29,057 bases of DNA from Candidatus Agathobaculum merdigallinarum (GTDB lineage Bacteria > Bacillota > Clostridia > Oscillospirales > Butyricicoccaceae): assembly GCA_019115425.1 (NCBI GenBank), contig DXDO01000069.1, positions 1 through 29,057 of the forward strand, in the 5' to 3' direction. Made by a program: the position numbers and the translations under genes. Below the pieces are notes generated by a model. It saw nothing but the letters and a program-made list of their open reading frames with translations. It was not told where the DNA came from and did no database searches. The stretch's first letter is position 1. The number at the start of each line of letters is the position of its first letter. Positions 14,454-24,195 of this stretch are shown piece after piece.

Positions 14454-15143
14454 ATGAAAAAAGCATTGCGCCCCGCATTCGCGGTGACCATCCCTGTGCT
14501 TTGCGGCTATCTGTTTATTGGCTTTGCGTTTGGCGTGATGCTGCGCGACGCGGGCTTTGCTCCGCCGTGGGCCTTCCTCTCGAGCCTGACGATCTATGCC
14601 GGTTCGGGCCAATACCTGCTGGTTTCGCTGCTGGCGGCGAACGCGTCGCTCGTCACGGTCGCAGTGATGACGCTACTGCTCAACTGCCGCCATATTTTTT
14701 ACGGCCTGTCCTTTCTTGAGACCTTCCATCAGATGGGCCATAAAAAATGGTACATGATCTTTTCGCTGACCGACGAGACCTATTCCCTGCTGTGCTCGCT
14801 CAAAACGCCTGAGGGCGTTGACCCAAACGCCATGCGCTTCTGGATCGCCCTGCTCGACCACAGCTACTGGATTTTCGGCTCGGTGATCGGCGCGGTCATC
14901 GGCGGCGTGCTGCCGTTTGACTCGACTGGGATTGACTTCGCCATGACCGCGCTGTTCACGGTCATCTTCGTCGAGCAGTGGATGAGCGCCAAGTGCCACA
15001 TCCCCGCCTTTCTCGGCCTGGGCGCGGCGGCGGTCTCGCTTGCCATCCTCGGGCCGGACAACTTCATCCTGCCCGCGATGATCGCGATCTGCGTCATGCT
15101 GGTCGCCATGCACGGCAGGCTTGCAAAGGAGGTGGCGGAATGA
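14454..15143 (+). CDS. azlC: AzlC family branched-chain amino acid exporter, large subunit
   Basis: Membrane protein of 229 residues, the large subunit of the AzlCD exporter for branched-chain amino acids and analogues. It has about six to seven helices and the family landmarks: GYLFIGFAFGVMLRDAGF (about 18-35), SSLTIYAGSGQYLLV (about 44-58), LLLNCRHIFYGLSFL (about 75-89) and FSLTDETYSLLC. The ATG at 14454 has AGGTGA 6 nt upstream; a GTG at 14445 sits inside that ribosome site and is rejected. azlD follows with an ATGA overlap. There is no separate promoter in the 30 nt after the rpmB terminator, so expression may depend on read-through or an unseen weak promoter. Confidence 0.93.
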   Translation: MKKALRPAFAVTIPVLCGYLFIGFAFGVMLRDAGFAPPWAFLSSLTIYAGSGQYLLVSLLAANASLVTVAVMTLLLNCRHIFYGLSFLETFHQMGHKKWYMIFSLTDETYSLLCSLKTPEGVDPNAMRFWIALLDHSYWIFGSVIGAVIGGVLPFDSTGIDFAMTALFTVIFVEQWMSAKCHIPAFLGLGAAAVSLAILGPDNFILPAMIAICVMLVAMHGRLAKEVAE

Positions 15144-15469
15144 GCGCGGAACGAACCCTTGCGGTCATTCTGGTCGCCGCTGTCTGCACCTTTGCAACCC
15201 GCGTCGTCCCCTTCCTGCTCTTTAACGGCAAAAAGCCCATCCCGCCGATCGTGCGCTATCTGGGAGAAGCGCTGCCGCCTGCGGTCATTGCGCTGCTGGT
15301 GGTGTACTGCGTCAAAAATGTGGACTGGCTCGCGGCGCCGCACGGCGCCCCTGAGCTGCTCTGCATCGCCGTCACCGCACTGCTGCATGTATGGAAGCGC
15401 AACAACCTGTTGTCCATCGGCGTGGGCACAGTGCTGTACATGTTTCTGGTGCAGACCGTCTTTATATAA
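15140..15469 (+). CDS. azlD: AzlD domain protein, small exporter subunit
   Basis: A 109-residue membrane protein with about four helices, the partner of AzlC. It has the AzlD marks CTFATRVVPFLLFNGKKPIP near residues 16-35 and a region LGEALPPAVIALLVVYCVKN. The C-terminus has NNLLSIGVGTVLYMFLVQ. AAGGAGG lies about 8 nt before the ATG at 15140, which overlaps the azlC stop (ATGA). A GNAT gene follows 11 nt after its stop. Substrate is assigned by family: branched-chain amino acids. Confidence 0.92.
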   Translation: MSAERTLAVILVAAVCTFATRVVPFLLFNGKKPIPPIVRYLGEALPPAVIALLVVYCVKNVDWLAAPHGAPELLCIAVTALLHVWKRNNLLSIGVGTVLYMFLVQTVFI

Positions 15470-15480
15470 GGAAGCAAATC

Positions 15481-15924
15481 ATGAAAATTCACCCTGTAAA
15501 AGAACGAACGGACGCGCTGATCGCCGTCCTCACGGATATCTGGGAAGCCTCGGTGCGCGCTACGCACACGTTTTTGACCGAAGCGGATATTGCTGCCCTG
15601 CGGCAATATGTGCCGGATGCGCTCCGCGCGGTGGAACACCTGACCGCCCTGCTGGACGATAAAGGCCAACCCGCGGGCTTCTGCGGCGTGGACGGCCAGC
15701 GGCTGGAAATGCTGTTCCTCCACCCTGATATGATCGGCAAGGGTGCAGGCCGGCAGCTCGTGCAGCACGCTTTTGACGAATATCAGGTAAATGCCGTCTA
15801 CGTCAACGAGCAGAGTCCGAATGCAGCCGCGTTTTACCGACGCATGGGCTTTGTGCTCGACCATCGCACCGAATGCGACGAGCAGGGCCGCCCGTTCCCG
15901 CTGCTGTATTTGAAAAGAGGCTGA
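15481..15924 (+). CDS. GNAT family N-acetyltransferase
   Basis: A 147-residue protein of the Gcn5-related acetyltransferase fold, moving an acetyl group from acetyl-CoA to an unknown acceptor. The acetyl-CoA motif is EMLFLHPDMIGKGAGRQLVQ (about residues 76-95), with the usual hydrophobic-x-P then G-x-G-A-G spacing. AVYVNEQSPNAAAFYRRMGF (about 105-124) is the standard motif B region. Most similar in outline to YjaB-type acetyltransferases. The ATG at 15481 has AAGGAAG upstream. It is 11 nt after azlD and probably cotranscribed; a role in modifying an exported amine or amino acid analogue is only a guess from context. Confidence 0.88.
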   Translation: MKIHPVKERTDALIAVLTDIWEASVRATHTFLTEADIAALRQYVPDALRAVEHLTALLDDKGQPAGFCGVDGQRLEMLFLHPDMIGKGAGRQLVQHAFDEYQVNAVYVNEQSPNAAAFYRRMGFVLDHRTECDEQGRPFPLLYLKRG

Positions 15925-15927
15925 CTG

Positions 15928-15957
15928 AAACCCGCACGGTTTTTCGTGCGGGTTTTC
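15928..15957 (+). terminator. Terminator of azlCD-GNAT
   Basis: Perfect 11-bp stem AAACCCGCACG (15928-15938) / CGTGCGGGTTT (15945-15955) with a 6-nt T-rich loop and a short TTTTCGTTTTC tail. Located right after the GNAT stop. Confidence 0.9.
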
Positions 15958-15981
15958 GTTTTCGCGGTGCGAAAAATGTGG

Positions 15982-15987
15982 TACAAT
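15982..15987 (+). promoter_or_regulatory. -10 element of tex
   Basis: TACAAT, 25 nt before the tex ATG; the -35 (TTTTCG at 15959-15964, 17-nt spacer) is weak. Confidence 0.5.
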
Positions 15988-16012
15988 AATCCTGACTGCA
16001 AAGGAGTGTCTT

Positions 16013-18166
<2,154 letters not shown>

Positions 18167-18181
18167 GCGGTTGGATAAGTT

Positions 18182-18276
18182 GGCGCGCCGGGTCGTCGCG
18201 CCCTACGGCAGGACGGCAGCAGCGAACGCGGGCGGCCGATGGCCGCCCCTACGGGAATTGCGCAATGCGCGCCCGT
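18182..18276. repeat. Palindromic intergenic repeats downstream of tex
   Basis: Three inverted repeats in a row: GGCGCG (18182-18187) / CGCGCC (18197-18202); GGGCGGCC (18230-18237) / GGCCGCCC (18241-18248) followed by CTACGGG; and ACGGG (18251-18255) / CCCGT (18272-18276) around the palindrome ATTGCGCAAT (18257-18266). The GGGCGGCCGATGGCCGCCC-type unit resembles, from memory, a short palindromic element scattered between genes in many Oscillospiraceae. Confidence 0.75.
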
Positions 18277-18292
18277 TTATACGAGAATATAC

Positions 18293-18322
18293 AAAGGGAG
18301 CGCCCTGCAGGGTGCTCCCTTT
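18293..18322. terminator. Bidirectional terminator between tex and the VanZ-like gene
   Basis: AAAGGGAGCGCCCTG (18293-18307) pairs with CAGGGTGCTCCCTTT (18308-18322), fully paired as plus-strand RNA with one G-U; one mismatch on the minus strand. The two genes converge here. Confidence 0.85.
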
Positions 18323-18350
18323 CGTTATCCGTTACTCTCTATCCTTTTAT

Positions 18351-18887
18351 TCACAGCCCGAGGGTCATCACATCGGACAGGGTCGCGAGTGCGATCACTG
18401 CCGCCCAGCACGCGAGCGGATACGCCCACTGGGCGCGCCCCTGCCGCTTGGGGGCGAGACGCGGGCAGGCCCGCAGCAGCAGCTTCGCCAGCGCAAAGCC
18501 GATCGCCGCGCCCGCGGTGTTCAGAATCAGGTCGTCCACCGAGGTCACGCCGCCCGCAATGAGCTGGATCATCTCAATGCTGAGCGATACGCCGAACCCG
18601 AACAGGATGGTGCGCTTTGCACGCCCGAAATACCGCCAGAACAGCGGCAGCAGCAACCCCAGAGGCGCGAGCAGTGCCGCGTTGCCCGCAATGTTCGCCG
18701 CCACGCCCAGCCCGGGCGAATTCGGGTCGCTCAAAATCGTGACAATGTCGGCGAATGGGATCAGCTCTAACCGCGGCTCCGGCAGATTGCCCGCCAGCAG
18801 CTGGTAGAGCGAGGGGCCGGTCACCAGCCCCACACCCATCAGATATACCAGCAGCACGATCACGCCGCATACGTCGCGCCTTTTCAC
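18351..18887 (-). CDS. VanZ-like membrane protein
   Basis: A 178-residue integral membrane protein with about five helices, matching the VanZ family. Typical features are LELIPFADIVTILSD (a P-F motif after the first helix), NIAGNAALLAPLGLLLPLFW (about 66-85) and the acidic motif VSLSIEMIQLIAGGVTSVDD (about 99-118) followed by LILNTAGAAIGF. VanZ gives low-level teicoplanin resistance in enterococci; most homologues have no known role. It starts with GTG at 18887, overlapping the permease stop (GTGA), with AGGCGG upstream. It is the last gene of the GntR-ABC operon, which suggests, but does not prove, a shared role in envelope stress or peptide-antibiotic response. Confidence 0.88.
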   Translation of the reverse strand: MKRRDVCGVIVLLVYLMGVGLVTGPSLYQLLAGNLPEPRLELIPFADIVTILSDPNSPGLGVAANIAGNAALLAPLGLLLPLFWRYFGRAKRTILFGFGVSLSIEMIQLIAGGVTSVDDLILNTAGAAIGFALAKLLLRACPRLAPKRQGRAQWAYPLACWAAVIALATLSDVMTLGL

Positions 18888-20998
18888 GATACCGCCTCTG
18901 CAGTCGTCGCTATGCCGTTTTCCGGCGCACCTTCACTCGGTCCGTCCGGGCGGTACTTGTCGACGATCTCGGCCGGCCAGTCCGACTGCAGATATTGGAG
19001 ATACCGCTGCTCCCCGGTCTCCATCGCTACACAGATATCCACCGTATAGTTCTCTCTGTTCGCATAGCGATTGCTGTCCGTCCCAGTCAGATAATTGGTA
19101 AACGCATTGTCAAGCAATGCCTGTATATCCGCAGGATCGGTCACCTCGACCGTCTGCCACTCGCTTACATCCGAGCTGAGCGACACAAGATATTCGATCC
19201 ACATCTGGTCGATATCCTCCGCACGCATGGGTACAGGGGTCAGTCCGGTCAGCTGCTCGATCAGGGCAACCGTCTTGGTATTTGCCTCGGTCACGCTGGC
19301 TGAGCCGCGATACTCCTGATCGCCTTCGCTGTCCAGATAGTACAGCTCAACGCCCATGACCGGCCTGCTGTCCTGCGTTTCCGCGAGCGCTTCCTCGCGG
19401 AGCGTTTCGATCACCTGCGTGATCTGACCGGGCTGGTGCAGTTCCACAGAGCTTATGCCGTCGGCCGTTTCCACATTTACGGTAATCATTGGCTGGCGCT
19501 CAGGATCGGTCGAGGCCGTATCAAAATTGAACAACGGCCACTTGGCGCGCTTATACTCCTCGGACTGTTCAATCTGGTCGAGCAGCGCATTGACCTCCTC
19601 CGTTTCGGGGATCCTATACTGCCGCGCCGCCGTGCGGCTGCCCATCTGGCAGTTGACCGTTACAAAAGTATAGCTCAGACTGTTGTCATCGTCCGTATCT
19701 TCCTCCTGCGCAGCCTGCACCCCCAGCTCCATCAGCCGGTGCGCGGCGTCGATGTTCGACGGGTCGGTCAGCGCGGGCTCTCCGCTGCCGCCGTAAATAT
19801 CCACCGCGGTCAGGTCGTCGTGGTTGGGCAGCCAGGTGTCGTAGCCGGTGACATCAAACTGCATCGCGAGCATGCCCGCGACCAGCACCACCAGAATGGC
19901 CAGCAGGTGCAGCGGCTTGGCGAAGATCGCGCGGAAATCGAACGCATAGATGATCTCCACGATCCAGTGGAACAGCACGGTGCCGATCACAAGGCCCGGC
20001 CAGAACCAGAAATTGCCGGCAATCATGCCGAACACCCAGCCAAATGCAACGCCCATCGTAAGGCACATATACACCTTGATCGGCAGCTTTGTCGGGGTAA
20101 ACGCGAGCGCAGTGCCCGCCCGTTCGCTCTTGCGGATGCGGAACAGGAAGAGCGCCAGCGCAGTCACAACCGCAGCGGCGATCAGATAGCCGACCAGCAG
20201 GCCGAGCGCCGATTCGCCAGGCTGCGGGACGCCCATGACCCGCTCACCGATATAATACGTGCCGTGCAGCACAAAATACTGAACCACCGGCGTCAGTCGG
20301 ATCGCACCCTCCAACGTTCCCGCGTTGGCGGTAAAGGTATCGTAAAACTTATCAAACAGGCAGAACTGCAATACACGCACCAGCATGGGCGAGAAGAACA
20401 CCCACGCGAGCAGCAGCAGGGTGATGATCGTGTTGCCGCAAATGATGGTGGTCAGCACGGTCAGCGCGTAAATCAGCAGGAACACGATCAGGTTGCACAG
20501 TATCGCGCCGCCGATCTCGTCCCAACGCACCGCCTCGCCGCAGCCCATCGCATAGGCGCAGCCGACCGTGATGGCCAGCATGACCAAATAGGTCGAAAAC
20601 GTGCAGACAACGCCGGTCAAGAAGTTGTTCGCAAACAGCCGCGTGCGCGAAATCGGCAGGCTGTGGTAAAAATCAACCTTCTGACGGGAATGCAGATAGG
20701 CGAACATCGCCACGCCGCACACGACCGCCAGCACAATGAATACCACCTTGACAAACAGGTTTCCGCCGCTCAGCATGGACGCGGCATTGTTCATCGCGCC
20801 CTGCCAGTTAATCTCGACATGTGCCTGCGTCAGCTCCTTCAGATCCAGTGCGCGCTGCTCCAGTGCATTCTGCATGGTCATCAGCGCAGGCAGCAGCAGG
20901 GCCATGAAAAATCCCACGCCCGAAAGCACTAGCGCCCACAGATTGCGGCGCATGCTGTTCCCCAGCAGGCCCTTAGAAGAGAAGCTTTTTGATGTCAT
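18884..20998 (-). CDS. ABC transporter permease with large extracytoplasmic domain (DUF6449-like)
   Basis: A 704-residue membrane protein. It begins MTSKSFSSKGLLGNSMRRNL and has about eight to ten helices in residues 18-375, with AYLHSRQKVDFYHSLPISRT (about 100-119), a motif of ABC-2 type permeases linked to YtrB-like ATPases. After the helix ending near residue 383 comes a long hydrophilic C-terminal domain of about 320 residues (ALTDPSNIDAAHRLMELG and onward) without further helices, probably outside the cell. I recall DUF6449 for this layout. The ATG at 20998 has GGAGG upstream and overlaps the ATPase gene by 26 nt. Substrate unknown; context suggests an antibiotic- or envelope-related exporter. 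Confidence 0.87.
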   Translation of the reverse strand: MTSKSFSSKGLLGNSMRRNLWALVLSGVGFFMALLLPALMTMQNALEQRALDLKELTQAHVEINWQGAMNNAASMLSGGNLFVKVVFIVLAVVCGVAMFAYLHSRQKVDFYHSLPISRTRLFANNFLTGVVCTFSTYLVMLAITVGCAYAMGCGEAVRWDEIGGAILCNLIVFLLIYALTVLTTIICGNTIITLLLLAWVFFSPMLVRVLQFCLFDKFYDTFTANAGTLEGAIRLTPVVQYFVLHGTYYIGERVMGVPQPGESALGLLVGYLIAAAVVTALALFLFRIRKSERAGTALAFTPTKLPIKVYMCLTMGVAFGWVFGMIAGNFWFWPGLVIGTVLFHWIVEIIYAFDFRAIFAKPLHLLAILVVLVAGMLAMQFDVTGYDTWLPNHDDLTAVDIYGGSGEPALTDPSNIDAAHRLMELGVQAAQEEDTDDDNSLSYTFVTVNCQMGSRTAARQYRIPETEEVNALLDQIEQSEEYKRAKWPLFNFDTASTDPERQPMITVNVETADGISSVELHQPGQITQVIETLREEALAETQDSRPVMGVELYYLDSEGDQEYRGSASVTEANTKTVALIEQLTGLTPVPMRAEDIDQMWIEYLVSLSSDVSEWQTVEVTDPADIQALLDNAFTNYLTGTDSNRYANRENYTVDICVAMETGEQRYLQYLQSDWPAEIVDKYRPDGPSEGAPENGIATTAEAVS

Positions 20999-21872
20999 AG
21001 CCTGCCACCTCCGTTTCGTTGATAAAGATTTCCTCCAGCGTCAGCGGCAGCAGCTCGCAGAAGCTGGGATTCATGGCGTTGACCTTAGCAAGCAGCTCCT
21101 CGCGGCTGCCGCGCGCGGTCAGGGTGTAGAGCGAGCCGCGCCGGTCGAGACGCATCACATCGATGCCCGCCCATGCGTTCTCGGGAAGCTCCTCGGTGAA
21201 AATACACTGCATTTTGAACATGCCGAGCTTCATCTCGTCCAGATCGCGCGAGAACAGGATGCCGCCGCGGTGCAGCAGGCCGACGTGGTCGCAGATGTCC
21301 TCCAGCTCGCGCAGGTTGTGCGAAGCAATGACCGGCGTCAGGCCGCGGCTCTCCACGTCCTCGGCAAACAGGCTCTTGACCGTCTGCCGCACGACCGGAT
21401 CGAGGCCGTCGAACGTCTCATCGCAGAACAGGTAGTCCGTGCCTGCGCACAGGCCGCAGATGACCGAGACCTGCTTTTTCATGCCCTTGGAGAATGTACG
21501 GATCTTGCGGTTCTCGTCCAGGCCAAAGCCGTCCATCAGTTTGCGGTAGCGGTCCTCGTCAAACCGGCGGTAAAACCGCTTGTAGTAGTTTTTCATCTCT
21601 GCGGGCGTGCTGTTCGGGAAAAAGTACTGCTCGTCGGAAATGAAGAAAAACCGCTCCTTGAGCGAGATGTTTTCAAAAATATCTGCCCCGTCGATGCGCA
21701 CCGCGCCCTCATCCGGCGACAAAATGCCTGCCAGCATGCGCAAAAAGGTCGATTTGCCCGCGCCGTTCGAGCCGATCAGGCCGTAGACCGAGCCGTCCCG
21801 CACCTCCGCGCAGACATGATCGACCGCAGTGATATCGCCAAAGCGCTTGGTCGCGTTTTCAGCCGTAATCAT
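20973..21872 (-). CDS. ABC transporter ATP-binding protein (YtrB-like)
   Basis: A 299-residue ATPase subunit that drives the permease encoded next. Walker A GSNGAGKS is at residues 34-41, the signature region is FSKGMKKQ (127-134, a common variant of LSGGQ in this subgroup), Walker B is YLFCDET (147-153) and the H-loop is in VIASHNLRELED. A ~90-residue C-terminal extension (from about residue 210) ends LTLEEIFINETEVAGYDIKK, the usual tail of this ABC-2 class. The ATG at 21872 overlaps the GntR stop (ATGA at 21869-21872). Coupled regulator, ATPase and permease match the Bacillus YtrA-YtrB-YtrC arrangement. Confidence 0.93.
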   Translation of the reverse strand: MITAENATKRFGDITAVDHVCAEVRDGSVYGLIGSNGAGKSTFLRMLAGILSPDEGAVRIDGADIFENISLKERFFFISDEQYFFPNSTPAEMKNYYKRFYRRFDEDRYRKLMDGFGLDENRKIRTFSKGMKKQVSVICGLCAGTDYLFCDETFDGLDPVVRQTVKSLFAEDVESRGLTPVIASHNLRELEDICDHVGLLHRGGILFSRDLDEMKLGMFKMQCIFTEELPENAWAGIDVMRLDRRGSLYTLTARGSREELLAKVNAMNPSFCELLPLTLEEIFINETEVAGYDIKKLLF

Positions 21873-22240
21873 GCCCTATCCTCTCCTTTCTTCTCCATCC
21901 AGCCATGCAGCTGGTCCTCGGTCGCACCGAGCGTGCGCGCCTGATCTGCCAATGCGCCGATCTGCGCGCCGATCTCCTCCAACCGGTTTGCGCGCAGCGC
22001 CTCCATGTTATCCGAAATAAAGTTCCCCCGCCCTTTGGCCGCGTAAATCACGCCGCGCCGCTCCAGCTCTCCGTATGCGCGTTGGATGGTGTTCGGGTTG
22101 ATCGAAAGCTCCATCGCCAGCTGGCGCACGCTTGGGATCTGCGTATCCGCAGGCAATGCCCCGCGCAGCGCAAGCTCCTCGATGCCGTCTACCACCTGCT
22201 CATAGATCGGCCGTGGGTCCCGATAGTCTATTTTGATCAC
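21869..22240 (-). CDS. GntR family regulator, YtrA subfamily
   Basis: A 123-residue transcription regulator. The N-terminal winged helix-turn-helix covers about residues 10-76: PIYEQVVDGIEELALRGAL, then IPSVRQLAMELSINPNTIQR, then GVIYAAKGRGNFI. The C-terminal part is short (about 47 residues, helical), which places it in the YtrA subfamily rather than FadR or HutC. Such proteins usually repress their own ABC operon and release DNA on envelope stress or antibiotic. It starts with GTG at 22240 with AAGGAG 9 nt upstream. It is the first gene of the operon, directly behind a consensus promoter with an inverted repeat at the transcription start. Confidence 0.93.
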   Translation of the reverse strand: MIKIDYRDPRPIYEQVVDGIEELALRGALPADTQIPSVRQLAMELSINPNTIQRAYGELERRGVIYAAKGRGNFISDNMEALRANRLEEIGAQIGALADQARTLGATEDQLHGWMEKKGEDRA

Positions 22241-22272
22241 ATCGCGCGTCTCCTTTCCATTGTGTTCTATCC

Positions 22273-22326
22273 GTACTGTATGTCTTAGTACACTTGGAGT
22301 ATATCAGAGCTTTCCGATTTTGTCAA
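22273..22326 (-). promoter_or_regulatory. Promoter and probable operator of the GntR-ABC-VanZ operon
   Basis: Minus strand -35 TTGACA (22321-22326, exact consensus), 17-nt spacer, -10 TATACT (22298-22303). Just downstream, over the expected start site, is the inverted repeat GTACT (22273-22277) N9 AGTAC (22287-22291), a good candidate for autorepression by the GntR protein. Confidence 0.8.
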
Positions 22327-22346
22327 TCGCTTTTTGCCGCAGCTTG

Positions 22347-22355
22347 TGGTATAAT
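22347..22355 (+). promoter_or_regulatory. Extended -10 promoter of ung
   Basis: TGGTATAAT, an extended -10 with a weak or absent -35, 29 nt before the ung ATG and divergent from the GntR operon promoter. Confidence 0.65.
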
Positions 22356-22383
22356 CATAGCAAAAACCGATTGGGAGGCCTTC

Positions 22384-23058
22384 ATGGTACATTTGGGAAA
22401 CGACTGGGATGAGATCCTCGCCGGCGAATTTGAGCAGGAATATTACAAGCGCATCCGCTACTGGCTCAAAAAGGAATACGCTGAGCAGACCATCTATCCC
22501 CCGATGAACGATATTTTCAACGCGCTGAAGTACACCGCCTACGCGGACGTCAAGGCGGTTATTCTTGGACAGGACCCCTATCACGGTCCTGGGCAGGCGC
22601 ATGGGCTGTGCTTTTCCGTGCAGCCCGGCGTGCCGCAGCCGCCGAGCCTGCAAAACATCTTCAAGGAGCTGCGCGACGATCTGGGCATCCAGCCGCCAAA
22701 GGACGGCACGCTGACCCGCTGGGCACAGCGCGGTGTGCTAATGCTCAACACCACCCTGACCGTGCGGCGCGGGCAGGCCAACAGCCACAAAAACATCGGC
22801 TGGACGACCTTCACCGACCACGTCATCGAAAAGCTCAATGCGCATGAGCGGCCGGTGGTGTTTCTGCTCTGGGGCGGGAACGCGCGCAGTAAGAAAAGCC
22901 TGATCACTGCACCGCAGCATCTGGTGCTCGAATGTGCGCATCCGTCGCCGCTGTCGGCGTTTAACGGCTTTTTCGGCTGCAAACATTTTTCAAAGTGCAA
23001 TGCTTTTCTGGAAAGGAACGGTATTGCCCCGATCGACTGGGATTTGAACCACGAATAA
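22384..23058 (+). CDS. ung: Uracil-DNA glycosylase, family 1
   Basis: Base-excision repair enzyme that removes uracil from DNA. The 224-residue length is normal. Catalytic motif ILGQDPYHGPGQAHG is at residues 60-74, with the activating Asp D64. LNTTLTV is at 121-127, and the second catalytic motif AHPSPLSAFNGFFG is at 186-199 with H187. NIFKELRDDLG at 91-101 is also conserved. The ATG at 22384 has GGGAGG 5 nt upstream; the same frame is open back to 22294 but across the promoter. It is a single-gene unit ending at a strong hairpin. Confidence 0.97.
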   Translation: MVHLGNDWDEILAGEFEQEYYKRIRYWLKKEYAEQTIYPPMNDIFNALKYTAYADVKAVILGQDPYHGPGQAHGLCFSVQPGVPQPPSLQNIFKELRDDLGIQPPKDGTLTRWAQRGVLMLNTTLTVRRGQANSHKNIGWTTFTDHVIEKLNAHERPVVFLLWGGNARSKKSLITAPQHLVLECAHPSPLSAFNGFFGCKHFSKCNAFLERNGIAPIDWDLNHE

Positions 23059-23094
23059 GCGGTCCCAAACGGCGGTCCCTCAAGAAAAAATAAA

Positions 23095-23136
23095 ACAGCA
23101 GGGGAGTTGATTCCACTCAATCAGCTCCCCTGCTGT
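23095..23136. terminator. Bidirectional terminator between ung and the M42 genes
   Basis: An 18-bp stem, ACAGCAGGGGAGTTGATT (23095-23112) / AATCAGCTCCCCTGCTGT (23119-23136), one G-T pair, loop CCACTC. On the minus strand it runs into TTTTATTTTTTCTT, so it fits best as terminator for the M42 operon while also serving ung. Confidence 0.92.
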
Positions 23137-23193
23137 CATTTTATCACATGGTATCTATCCGCAATATCGGCAGATTGAAAAGCGGATACCGGC

Positions 23194-24195
23194 TTAATTT
23201 TGGCCCGCGGCAAATTTTGCGAGCAGCTTCGCCGCGCCCTCCACATCGCTTGCCGCGCACATCTCACTGGGCGAGTGAATATAGCGCGTCGGGATGGAGA
23301 CTGCGCCCACCTGTACGCCCGCGCGCGTCTTTTGCAGCGCAGCGGTATCCGTGCCGCCGAACGGCAAAATCTCGCGCTGGGTAGTAATGCCGCACTCCTG
23401 TCCCGCCTGCTCGAGCGCCGCGCACACTGCAGGCGTGCAGATGACCGAGCGATCCATCACCTTGACCGCTGGGCCCTTGCCCATGTCGACCGCCATCGGG
23501 GTCTTGCGCTCGGGCAGGTCACCCGTGTCGGTCACGTCTACCGCGATGGCGACATCCGGCTCGACCGAAAAAGCCGCCGCGCCCGCGCCGCGCAGGCCGA
23601 CCTCCTCCTGTGCGGTGAACACAAAGTACAGGTCGTTTTCGGTCTCGGCTTCCGCGAGCTGCTCCATCGCGAGCAGCAGGGTCACGCAGCCGATGCGGTT
23701 GTCCAGATACGGGCCGCAGAGCACGCCGTTCTGCTCAAAGCGCGGCACGTCGAACACCGCGAAATCGCCAATCTGCACGCATTTTTCCGCATCCGCCTTA
23801 TCCTTTGCGCCGATGTCGATGAACAGGTTGTCCAGTGTCAGGTCCTTGAAGGGTGTTTTCTCCTCGTAGGAGATCACGCCGCGCGTGCCGTTTGCAAACC
23901 GCACCGTGATGTTGATTAGATCGCCCTTGAACAGCCCGCCGACCTGCGAAAAGCGGATAAAGCCCTTGTCGTCGATCCAGGTCGCGACCACGCCGATCGA
24001 GTCCATATGCGCCGCAAACAGCAGCTTTTTACCGCTGCCCTTCTTGCGGCAGATCAGGTTGCCGAGCGCGTCGGTCGTGATGTCGTCGATATATTCGCCC
24101 GCGATGGCGGCGATCGTCTCGCGCACCGCATCCTCGCGGCCGGACGGGCCGAACGTGCCGCCGACCTCGTTCCATAAATCAAAAACCTTGCTCAT
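23194..24195 (-). CDS. M42 family metallopeptidase, third in operon
   Basis: Cytoplasmic dinuclear-zinc aminopeptidase of 333 residues; M42 enzymes usually form tetrahedral dodecamers that trim peptides. Expected metal and catalytic residues are all present: H63 (AAHMDSIG), D165 (YLDNRIGC), catalytic E197 and ligand E198 (TAQEEVGLRG), D220 (AVDVTDTGD) and H307 (RYIHSPSE). FGGTDTAALQ at 279-288 is the normal G-G-T-D motif. The ATG at 24195 has GGAGGAGAGGA upstream and overlaps the previous gene's stop (ATGA). Only about a third of residues match its two neighbours by eye, so this is an old paralogue, not a recent copy. Substrate preference cannot be read from sequence. Confidence 0.93.
   Translation of the reverse strand: MSKVFDLWNEVGGTFGPSGREDAVRETIAAIAGEYIDDITTDALGNLICRKKGSGKKLLFAAHMDSIGVVATWIDDKGFIRFSQVGGLFKGDLINITVRFANGTRGVISYEEKTPFKDLTLDNLFIDIGAKDKADAEKCVQIGDFAVFDVPRFEQNGVLCGPYLDNRIGCVTLLLAMEQLAEAETENDLYFVFTAQEEVGLRGAGAAAFSVEPDVAIAVDVTDTGDLPERKTPMAVDMGKGPAVKVMDRSVICTPAVCAALEQAGQECGITTQREILPFGGTDTAALQKTRAGVQVGAVSIPTRYIHSPSEMCAASDVEGAAKLLAKFAAGQN

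Noticed and set aside
19436..20932. Long open frame of 498 codons on the plus strand
   Set aside because: It is antisense to the ABC permease, is rich in Arg, Gln and His as expected from reading high-GC codons backwards, and has no family signature.
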